Source: JBFWQM01 sp050249455 (lineage in GTDB: Bacteria > Pseudomonadota > Alphaproteobacteria > MPNO01 > VGEU01). From it: 16,132 nt of DNA. The notes beneath the pieces were generated by a model. It was not told the origin of the DNA, searched no databases, and saw only the letters and a program-made list of their open reading frames with translations. How positions within the stretch are numbered: the stretch's first letter is position 1; each line of letters starts with the position of its first letter. The position numbers and the translations under genes are program-made. The DNA lies in NCBI GenBank assembly GCA_050249455.1, contig JBFWQM010000112.1, forward strand, positions 1 through 16,132, read 5' to 3'. Positions 1 to 6,037 of this stretch are shown one piece after another.

Positions 1-145
1 ATTTTTCCCAATGCGGGCAAGATCGGCGGGTTTGGTGTCTGACCCCGGCCCCTGTTCGGCCGCCCCCCGTTTTTGCAATTAACCTTTCCGCATGATACGG
101 ATGGCAGGGTGGTGGGATGAGGGCGTCCCGGGGTGTTTTTTCCGC
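1..145. other. Non-coding leader upstream of the cluster
   Basis: No complete gene is visible here. One frame is open from base 1 to a TGA at 40-42 (13 codons), which could be the tail of an upstream gene, but it is too short to identify. A GGTGTCTGACCCC string at about 33-46, followed by a C-rich stretch and TTTTTGCAATTAA, resembles REP-like intergenic repeats, though only one copy is present. TTGCAA at 73-78 could be a weak -35 box, but no convincing -10 follows at the right distance. Confidence 0.4.
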
Positions 146-1735
146 ATGAGCGAGATCGTCGCTGACCTGATCGACGGGTCGGCGCGGCGTCTGCCGTCCG
201 CCGCCGCCTTGACCTTTGGCGAGGAGACGCTGTCCTACGCGGCACTGGCCGAGCGGGTGGCAACGGCGGCGGGGCGGCTGGTCGCGCTCGGCGTCGGGCG
301 CGGCGAGCGGGTCGCGGTCTACCTCGACAAGCGGATCGAGACGATCGTGGCGATGTTCGGCGCCGCCGCGGCGGGCGCGGCGTTCGTGCCGGTCAACCCG
401 CTGCTGCGGCCGCGTCAGGTCGCCCACATCCTGACTGACTGCAATGTGCGGGTGCTGGTCACCTCCGCCGCCCGGCTCGCCACCCTGGACGAGGTGCTGG
501 GCGGCTGTCCGGACCTCCACACCGTGGTGCTGACCGACGGCAAGGCGGAATCGAAGCCCGCGCCGCATGTCGGCGCGCTGCCGTGGGCGGATGCGCTCGG
601 CACGGGGCCGCTCGGCACGCCGCACCGGGTGATCGACACCGACATGGCGGCGATCTTCTACACCTCGGGCTCGACCGGGCTGCCCAAGGGCGTGGTGCTG
701 TCGCAGCGCAACATCGTCGCCGGGGCGAAGAGCGTCAGCCGCTACCTGGAGAACACACCCGAGGATTCGATCCTGTCGGTGCTGCCGCTGTCGTTCGATG
801 CCGGGTTCAGCCAGCTCACGACCGCGTTCAATGTCGGCGCGCGGGTGGTGCTGCTGAACTACCTGCTGCCGCAGGACGTCGCGCGCGTCGCGGGCCGCGA
901 GCGCATCACCGGGCTGGCCGGCGTGCCGCCCTTGTGGGCGCAGCTCGCGGCGCTGGACTGGCCCGAGCCGGCAGTGAAATCGCTGCGCTACTTCACCAAC
1001 ACCGGCGGCCACATGCCGAAGGCGACGCTCGACCGGCTGCGCGCGATCTTCCCGGCGAGCGCGCCGTACCTGATGTACGGCCTGACCGAGGCGTTCCGCT
1101 CCACCTATTTGCCGCCGTCGGAAGTGGACAGGCGCCCGGACTCGATCGGCAAGGCGATCCCCAATGCCGAGATCCTGGTGGTGCGCGAGGACGGCAGCCC
1201 GTGCGCGCCGGGCGAGCCGGGCGAGCTGGTCCACCGCGGCGCGCTGGTGGCGATGGGCTACTGGAACGATGCGGAGCGCACGGCGCTTCGCTTCCGCCCG
1301 GCGCCGCAGCGGCCGGGCGGCATCATGATCCCCGAGATCGCGGTGTGGTCGGGCGACACCGTGCGGATGGACGACGAGGGCTTCCTCTATTTCGTCGGCC
1401 GCCGCGACGAGATGATCAAGACGTCCGGCTACCGCGTCAGCCCGACCGAGGTGGAGGAGGTGGTCTACGCCTCCGGCCTGGTGGGGGAGGCGGTGGCGCT
1501 CGGCATCGCGCACCCGACCTTGGGCGCCGCCATCGTGATCGTCGCGACGCCGCATGCCGGCAAGGCGGTCGACGGCGCCGGCGTGATCGCCGAGTGCAAG
1601 CGCCAGCTGCCCGCCTACATGGTGCCGCACACGGTCGTCGAGCGCGCCGCGATCGAGCGCAACCCCAACGGCAAGTTCGACCGCAAGAAGCTGTCGGAGG
1701 AGCTCGCCGACCTGTTTGCCGAGGCCGAGCGGTGA
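146..1735 (+). CDS. AMP-forming acyl-CoA/acyl-carrier ligase, exosortase A system-associated
   Basis: This adenylate-forming enzyme of the ANL superfamily would activate a carboxylic acid as acyl-AMP and pass it to CoA or a carrier-protein thiol. Visible motifs, numbered from ATG 146 (529 aa), are the P-loop YTSGSTGLPKG (about 172-182), YGLTE (311-315), SGDTVRMDDEGFLYFVGRRDEMIKTSG in the hinge region near 410-435 (split here only by function), and the C-terminal NPNGKFDR with catalytic Lys510. The frame is open to ATG 92, but those 18 extra residues are atypical and the family domain starts at MSEIVADLI, so 146 is preferred; no strong ribosome site is seen. Its stop overlaps the start of the decarboxylase by 4 bp, implying translational coupling. 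This pairing matches the XrtA-associated ligase/decarboxylase families (TIGR03098/TIGR03099 type). The substrate cannot be read from sequence; an amino acid loaded on an acyl carrier protein is one possibility. Confidence 0.9.
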   Translation: MSEIVADLIDGSARRLPSAAALTFGEETLSYAALAERVATAAGRLVALGVGRGERVAVYLDKRIETIVAMFGAAAAGAAFVPVNPLLRPRQVAHILTDCNVRVLVTSAARLATLDEVLGGCPDLHTVVLTDGKAESKPAPHVGALPWADALGTGPLGTPHRVIDTDMAAIFYTSGSTGLPKGVVLSQRNIVAGAKSVSRYLENTPEDSILSVLPLSFDAGFSQLTTAFNVGARVVLLNYLLPQDVARVAGRERITGLAGVPPLWAQLAALDWPEPAVKSLRYFTNTGGHMPKATLDRLRAIFPASAPYLMYGLTEAFRSTYLPPSEVDRRPDSIGKAIPNAEILVVREDGSPCAPGEPGELVHRGALVAMGYWNDAERTALRFRPAPQRPGGIMIPEIAVWSGDTVRMDDEGFLYFVGRRDEMIKTSGYRVSPTEVEEVVYASGLVGEAVALGIAHPTLGAAIVIVATPHAGKAVDGAGVIAECKRQLPAYMVPHTVVERAAIERNPNGKFDRKKLSEELADLFAEAER

Positions 1736-2973
1736 GCGCGCCGAAGCCGAAGCCCGCGGCGGCGCCCGTCGCGCCGTTCGCCGTCATCGACGGCTGCCTC
1801 GCGGTCGGCGGCGTGCCGTTGCCGCGGCTGGCCGACCGGGTCGGCTCGACGCCGTTCTTCGCCTACGACCGCGGCCTGATCACCGCGCGGATAAGGCATT
1901 TGCGCGCGATGCTGCCGGACGGCGTCGCGCTCAGCTACGCGATCAAGGCCAACCCGATGCCGGCGGTGGTGCAGCACCTCGCCGGGCTGGTCGACGGCTT
2001 CGACGTCGCCTCGGCGCTGGAGATGAAGACGGTGCTGGACGCGCCGGTCGATCCGCGCCACGTCAGCTTCGCCGGCCCCGGCAAGACGCCCGCGGAGCTC
2101 GCGCAGGCGGTCGCCGCCGGGATCATGATCCACCTCGAATCCGAGACCGAGATGGCGACCGTCGCCGCCGTCGCGAAGGCGCAAGGGCTGGCCGCGCGGG
2201 TCGCGGTGCGGGTCAACCCCGACTTCGAGCTGAAGTCGTCGGGCATGAAGATGGGCGGCGGGCCGAAGCAGTTCGGCGTCGATGCCGAGCGGGTGCCGAC
2301 GATGCTGGCGCGCATCGGCGCGCTCGGGCTCGACTTCCACGGCTTCCACATCTTCTCCGGCTCGCAGAACCTGCGCGCCGACTCGCTGGTCGAGACGCAC
2401 GAGAAGACCATCGCTCTGGCGCTGGAGCTGGCGAAGGCGGCGCCGGCGCCGCTGCGCCACCTCAACATCGGCGGCGGCTTCGGCATCCCGTACTTCCCGG
2501 GCGACGCGGCGCTCGACCTCGCGCCGGTCGGCGCGGCGCTCGGCCCGCAGCTCGCGCGCGTGAAGGCGGCGTGGCCCGACGCGCGGGTGGTGGTCGAGCT
2601 CGGCCGCTACATCGTCGGCGAGGCCGGCGTCTACGTCGCGCGCGTGGTCGACCGCAAGGAATCGCGCGGTCACGTCTACCTCATCACCGACGGCGGGCTG
2701 CACCACCAGCTCGCCGCGTCGGGCAATTTCGGCCAGGTGCTGCGGCGCAACTACCCGATCGCGGTGGCCACGCGGATGGGCGCGGCCGCGGACGAGACGG
2801 TGTCGGTCGTCGGCTGCCTGTGCACGCCGCTCGACCTGCTCGGGGACAAGGTGGCGCTGCCGCGGGCGGAGATCGGCGACCTGATCGTCGTCTTCCAGTC
2901 GGGCGCCTACGGCCTCAGCGCCAGCCCGACCGCGTTCCTCAGCCACCCCGCGCCGGTCGAAGTGCTGGTTTGA
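1732..2973 (+). CDS. PLP-dependent decarboxylase, exosortase A system-associated
   Basis: A fold-type III PLP decarboxylase related to diaminopimelate and ornithine decarboxylases (413 aa). It starts at GTG 1732 inside the ligase stop (GTGA overlap); the frame is open far upstream, but that part is the out-of-frame shadow of the ligase. Lys72 in YAIKANP is the expected Schiff-base lysine, His206 lies in HIFSGSQN, and G247-G251 (GGGFG) bind the cofactor phosphate. ELGRY replaces the usual EPGR. Cys364 in CTPLD and S390-G394 (SGAYG) form the C-terminal active-site part contributed across the dimer. The gene is four bases from the amidotransferase. In the butirosin pathway a similar enzyme (BtrK) decarboxylates glutamate tethered to a carrier protein after a ligase loads it, so by analogy this enzyme could act on a tethered amino acid. 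That role is inference; the family's substrate is not known to me. Confidence 0.9.
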   Translation: MSAPKPKPAAAPVAPFAVIDGCLAVGGVPLPRLADRVGSTPFFAYDRGLITARIRHLRAMLPDGVALSYAIKANPMPAVVQHLAGLVDGFDVASALEMKTVLDAPVDPRHVSFAGPGKTPAELAQAVAAGIMIHLESETEMATVAAVAKAQGLAARVAVRVNPDFELKSSGMKMGGGPKQFGVDAERVPTMLARIGALGLDFHGFHIFSGSQNLRADSLVETHEKTIALALELAKAAPAPLRHLNIGGGFGIPYFPGDAALDLAPVGAALGPQLARVKAAWPDARVVVELGRYIVGEAGVYVARVVDRKESRGHVYLITDGGLHHQLAASGNFGQVLRRNYPIAVATRMGAAADETVSVVGCLCTPLDLLGDKVALPRAEIGDLIVVFQSGAYGLSASPTAFLSHPAPVEVLV

Positions 2974-2977
2974 CGCG

Positions 2978-4819
2978 ATGACCGGCCTGTGTGGGTGGAT
3001 CGGCGACGTCGGCGCCGGCGGGGATGCCGGTGCGACGCTCGCGGCGATGGCAGCGGGGCTCGCGCCGCCGCAGGCGCTGGTCGATCACCGCGCGATGGGC
3101 CCGGGCGGCGCGCTGGCACTGCGCGGCTGGGCGGAGGAGTCGCATTTCCATTCGGACGGCACGCTGATCGTCGCGCTGTCGGGCTACCCGCGCTGGCTCG
3201 ATGCGGAGTTCTCCTCTCTCGCGGTGCGGGCCGGACACGCCGCGGCGGCGGCCGAGGCGTGGCGGCGGTTCGGCAGCGACTTCCTCGACAAGCTCGGCGG
3301 CGATTTCCAGCTTGCGGTGCTCGACCTCGCAGCCGGCTGGGCGCTGGTCGCGATCGACCGCCATGGCATCCAGCCGATGTGCTTCGCCGAGCTCTCCGGC
3401 AAGGGAGTGGTGTTCGGCGCCACCGCCGACGCGGTGCGCGCGCACCCCGCGGTCGGTGCCACGGTGTCGCCGCAGGGCATCTACGACTACCTCTTCTTCT
3501 ACGTCAGCCCGGCGCCGCGCACGATCTGGCGGGAGCAGCGCAAGCTGCTGCCGGCGCAGGCGCTGTCGTGGCGCGACGGCGCGTTGCGCGTCGATACCTA
3601 CTGGAAGGTCCCGTACGGCGGAGCGGCCGACGGGGCCGACCTCAGCGCCGCGCTGCGCGAGACATTGGCCGGGGCCGTCCACCGCTCGGTCGCCGGCGAG
3701 GCGCCGGAACGCGTCGGCGCCTTCCTGTCGGGCGGGCTGGACAGCACCAGCGTCGCGGCCTACCTGGCGCGCGAGACCGCGGCGCCGGCCTGCTTCACCG
3801 TCGGCTTCCGCGACGAGGGCTTCGACGAGATGCCGTTCGCCCGCATCGGGGCGAAGCACGTCGGCGCGCGCCACGTCGAGCACTATTTGACGCCGGAGGA
3901 AGCGGCCGAGATCGTGCCGATGATCGCCGCGCTCTACGACGAGCCGTTCGGCAACTCCTCCGCCGTTCCGGCCTTCGCCTGCGCCCGCGTGGCGCGCGCG
4001 CACGGCATCGCGCTGATGCTGGCGGGCGACGGCGGCGACGAGATCTTCGCCGGCAACGAGCGCTACGTGGCGCAGCTGCACGACGAGCGGCGCCGGCGCC
4101 GGCTCGGGCTCCTGGCGGGCCTCGGCCGCCGGCTGCTCGCCAACGGCCACGATTCGAACGGGCTCGTGGGCCGCGCCGGCAACCTGTGCCGGCGGCTCGA
4201 CATGGCGCTGCCGGCACGGCTCTACGCCGACAACCCGCTGCTGCGCTACGGGCCGGACGCGGCGCTGAGCGACGACCTGCGGGCGACGGTGGACCCGGCC
4301 GGCCCGCTGGCGCTGATCGAGGAGGCCTTTGGCCGCGCCGCCTCGGCCGACCCGGTGCAGCGCATGATGTTCCTCGACCTGCAGGTGACGCTTGCCGACA
4401 ACGACCTGCGCAAGGTGGGGCGCACCTGCGAGCTGGCCGGCGTGCGGGTGAAGTACCCGATGCTCGACGACGACGTGGTCGCGCTCGCCGCGCGCGTGCC
4501 CCCGGCGACGCTGCTGGAGGGGATGGAGCTGCGCCGCTTTTACAAGCGGGCTATGCAGGGGGTGCTGCCGGCCGAGATCCTGGGCAAGCGGAAGCACGGC
4601 TTCGGCATGCCGTTCGGTAACTGGCTGCGGGCCTCACCGGCCCTGCGCGGCCTCGCGCTCGATGCGATCGACCGGTTCAGGCGGCGGGGCTACCTGCGCC
4701 CGGCCTTCCTCGACCGGCTGACAGACGACCATCGCGCCGGCCGGGACGGTCCCTACGCCGGGATGGTGTGGGACCTGATGATGCTGGAGCTGTGGTTTGC
4801 CTCCCGCACTGCAGCATAA
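2978..4819 (+). CDS. Asparagine synthase-like amidotransferase, XrtA cluster-associated
   Basis: A 613-aa protein with asparagine synthetase B architecture: an N-terminal class II glutaminase-like half (about 1-200) and a C-terminal ATP-pyrophosphatase synthetase half. The synthetase half looks intact, with PP-loop S251-T257 (SGGLDST) and GDGGDE at 350-355, so it should adenylate a carboxylate and form an amide. The glutaminase half is odd. The nucleophilic cysteine normally follows the initiator Met, but here it is Cys5 (MTGLCGW), and the usual RGPD and NGEIYN motifs are not recognisable (LSGYPRW stands near the latter); DRHGIQPM resembles the conserved DR.GIKPL. It may therefore use free ammonia or another amine, need N-terminal trimming, or start at a rare CTG (2987). 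It follows the decarboxylase by 4 bp and closes the first module; its amide product is unknown, possibly an EPS substituent or precursor. Confidence 0.85.
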   Translation: MTGLCGWIGDVGAGGDAGATLAAMAAGLAPPQALVDHRAMGPGGALALRGWAEESHFHSDGTLIVALSGYPRWLDAEFSSLAVRAGHAAAAAEAWRRFGSDFLDKLGGDFQLAVLDLAAGWALVAIDRHGIQPMCFAELSGKGVVFGATADAVRAHPAVGATVSPQGIYDYLFFYVSPAPRTIWREQRKLLPAQALSWRDGALRVDTYWKVPYGGAADGADLSAALRETLAGAVHRSVAGEAPERVGAFLSGGLDSTSVAAYLARETAAPACFTVGFRDEGFDEMPFARIGAKHVGARHVEHYLTPEEAAEIVPMIAALYDEPFGNSSAVPAFACARVARAHGIALMLAGDGGDEIFAGNERYVAQLHDERRRRRLGLLAGLGRRLLANGHDSNGLVGRAGNLCRRLDMALPARLYADNPLLRYGPDAALSDDLRATVDPAGPLALIEEAFGRAASADPVQRMMFLDLQVTLADNDLRKVGRTCELAGVRVKYPMLDDDVVALAARVPPATLLEGMELRRFYKRAMQGVLPAEILGKRKHGFGMPFGNWLRASPALRGLALDAIDRFRRRGYLRPAFLDRLTDDHRAGRDGPYAGMVWDLMMLELWFASRTAA

Positions 4820-4843
4820 GCGGGGCAGGCTGTGGATGGTTCG

Positions 4844-4872
4844 TTGATTTCGTTGCGACTGTTCAATAGTAT
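4844..4872 (+). promoter_or_regulatory. Candidate sigma70-like promoter for the export lipoprotein gene
   Basis: TTGATT (4844-4849) and TAGTAT (4867-4872) are separated by exactly 17 bp, each matching 4 of 6 consensus bases. They lie in a locally AT-richer patch of the 135-bp gap after the amidotransferase stop, about 80 bp before the GTG start. This would let the export gene be transcribed independently of the upstream module. It is judged by sequence match only. Confidence 0.4.
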
Positions 4873-4954
4873 CGCGGCATTGGTTCGCGAATCGGCGGTT
4901 CGCCCGTCGGCCACTGCTCGGGTGCGGCCGGCGTCGACAAGAACTGGGGGGAAC

Positions 4955-5593
4955 GTGTTCCAGCGACTTTCTCTGCGCCTGGCTCTAAAGGGCGTCGCGG
5001 CGGCCTGCCTTGCCGCCACCGTCGTCGCGTGCAACGGACTCGGCGAACTGCCGCCGACCGCGCCGATCAAGGAGAGCGAGGTGCTCGACACCCGCTACCG
5101 CATCGGCGTCGGCGACGGCCTGACCATCTTCGTGTGGCGCAATCCGGAGCTGTCCACCGGCGTGACGGTTCGCCCGGACGGCCGGCTGACCATCCCGCTG
5201 ATCGAGGACCTGCCGGCGGTCGGCAAGACCCCGACCGAGCTCGCGCGCGACATCGAGAAGGAGCTCGCGACCTACATCCAGGATCCGATCGTCAGCGTGA
5301 TCGTGGGCGGCGGCGCCGGCCCGTTCGCCGACCAGATCCGCGTCGTCGGCGAGGCGACGCGGCCGCAGGCGCTGCCCTATCGGGCCACCATGACCCTGCT
5401 CGACGTCATGGTCGCGGTCGGCGGGCTGTCGGACTTCGCCGCCGGCAACCGGGCCACCATCACCCGCTACATCGACGGCACGCCGAAGCAGTACCGGGTC
5501 CGCCTCGACGACCTGATCAAGGACGGCGACATGACCGCCAACGTCCGGATCCTGCCGGGCGACATCATCGCGATCCCGGAAGCCTGGTTCTAG
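4955..5593 (+). CDS. Polysaccharide export outer-membrane lipoprotein (Wza/OPX type), XrtA system
   Basis: The protein (212 aa) would form or line the outer-membrane exit channel for the exopolysaccharide. GTG 4955 is chosen because a G-rich Shine-Dalgarno run (GGGGGGAA, 4946-4953) lies directly before it and it yields a clean lipoprotein signal: Arg4/Arg8/Lys12, a hydrophobic stretch, then lipobox VVAC with Cys26 as the lipidated residue. The open frame back to ATG 4832 would add 41 non-signal-like residues. A poly_export domain follows (from YRIGVGDGLTIFVWR to IVSVIV), then one SLBB domain (from IRVVGEA to VGGLSDFAAGNRATITR). It lacks the long C-terminal amphipathic region of E. coli Wza, as is normal for the short XrtA-type exporters (TIGR03027 type). 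A strong inverted repeat follows the stop. Confidence 0.9.
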   Translation: MFQRLSLRLALKGVAAACLAATVVACNGLGELPPTAPIKESEVLDTRYRIGVGDGLTIFVWRNPELSTGVTVRPDGRLTIPLIEDLPAVGKTPTELARDIEKELATYIQDPIVSVIVGGGAGPFADQIRVVGEATRPQALPYRATMTLLDVMVAVGGLSDFAAGNRATITRYIDGTPKQYRVRLDDLIKDGDMTANVRILPGDIIAIPEAWF

Positions 5594-5606
5594 GACCGGC
5601 CCCGCC

Positions 5607-5636
5607 GGCGGCTGTGACATCAAGGTCACAGCCGCC
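5607..5636 (+). terminator. Perfect 12-bp inverted repeat after the export gene (possible terminator)
   Basis: GGCGGCTGTGAC (5607-5618), a 6-nt ATCAAG loop and GTCACAGCCGCC (5625-5636) form a perfect 12-bp stem 14 nt after the export gene stop. No U-tract follows, so intrinsic termination is uncertain. The inner part also contains TGTGAC/GTCACA, close to the CRP half-sites found at 5825, but with an 8-nt rather than 6-nt spacer. Confidence 0.5.
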
Positions 5637-5655
5637 CGCGCATTCCGCGTCCGGC

Positions 5656-5684
5656 TTGTGGCGGGTCGGGCGAATCCATAAAAT
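5656..5684 (+). promoter_or_regulatory. Candidate sigma70-like promoter in the intergenic region
   Basis: TTGTGG (5656-5661) and TAAAAT (5679-5684, 5 of 6 consensus bases) are separated by 17 bp. Transcription from here would start near 5691 and give a leader of about 345 nt before the chain-length gene, covering the dyad and the CRP-like site. Only the sequence match supports it. Confidence 0.4.
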
Positions 5685-5774
5685 GCAAGGTGGGGAGTTG
5701 GCGACGCCGGGGGGCGGGTTTTCGCACATTTCCCTGCGGGCTTTCATGTGAGACTGCGGCGGTACCGACAACGT

Positions 5775-5801
5775 CTGCAAATGTTTAGTAATGTTTTGCA
5801 G
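5775..5801. repeat. AT-rich inverted repeat CTGCAAA-N13-TTTGCAG
   Basis: The 7-bp arms at 5775-5781 and 5795-5801 are exact reverse complements around a 13-nt AT-rich spacer. This is one of the few AT-rich patches in the window and lies 23 bp upstream of the CRP-like palindrome, so it may be a protein-binding site; no regulator family is recognised. Confidence 0.4.
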
Positions 5802-5824
5802 GCTAGGTTAACCGGCTTGCTGGC

Positions 5825-5867
5825 TGTGAAGACGGTCACAGCGGACGCGTGTCGTCTGCGCTACCGT
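5825..5867 (+). promoter_or_regulatory. CRP/FNR-family consensus site with a class II-spaced -10 candidate
   Basis: TGTGA (5825-5829), AGACGG, TCACA (5836-5840) is exactly the TGTGA-N6-TCACA core consensus of CRP-type regulators; one base on each side (G/C, 5823-5824 and 5841-5842) extends the symmetry. TACCGT at 5862-5867 sits where a -10 box would be if this site were centred at -41.5 with a start at 5874, although it matches only 3 of 6 consensus bases. CRP-like proteins, including c-di-GMP-responsive ones, control exopolysaccharide genes in several proteobacteria. The binding protein here is inferred. Confidence 0.5.
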
Positions 5868-6037
5868 CCCTGAGGGGCCCGCGGGTGAGACGCCGCCAAG
5901 GCGGCGGTTGCGGCCGCGCGATCGGGTGTTGGGGTGCGAGTTTCAGTCAGGTTCGATGACACCGGCCGGGTAGATGCGCCGCACGCTGCGCCGCAGGGCG
6001 CCGGCGCGCGCCGCCCGCGTGTCTGCGGAGGCAGGAC

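Larger units (their letters stand above)
5594..6037. other. 444-bp non-coding regulatory region before the chain-length gene
   Basis: No convincing gene lies here. It contains, in order, a perfect inverted repeat (5607-5636), a sigma70-like promoter (5656-5684), an AT-rich stretch with a dyad (5775-5801), a CRP-consensus palindrome (5825-5840), a short CGCCGCC-AA-GGCGGCG hairpin (5891-5906) and a GC-rich leader ending in the GGAGG ribosome site of the next gene. A 22-codon frame (ATG 5683 to TGA 5751) overlaps the promoter -10 box and has no ribosome site, so it is not called a gene. Confidence 0.6.

Noticed and set aside
1615..2946. Long minus-strand open frame (443 codons) opposite the decarboxylase
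   Set aside because: Arg/His/Asp-rich sequence without domain motifs, exactly antisense to a well-recognised gene; such frames are common in DNA of this GC content.
2939..4597. Minus-strand open frame of 552 codons opposite the amidotransferase
   Set aside because: No recognisable domain and low-complexity Arg/Gln/Ala composition; a GC-driven shadow.
5683..5751. 22-codon open frame in the intergenic region
   Set aside because: Its ATG overlaps the candidate -10 box, there is no ribosome site and no sign of conservation.
5803..5822. Possible sigma54 site (GG...GC) before the chain-length gene
   Set aside because: The GG to GC spacing is one base too long for the invariant 10-nt distance and the flanks do not match.
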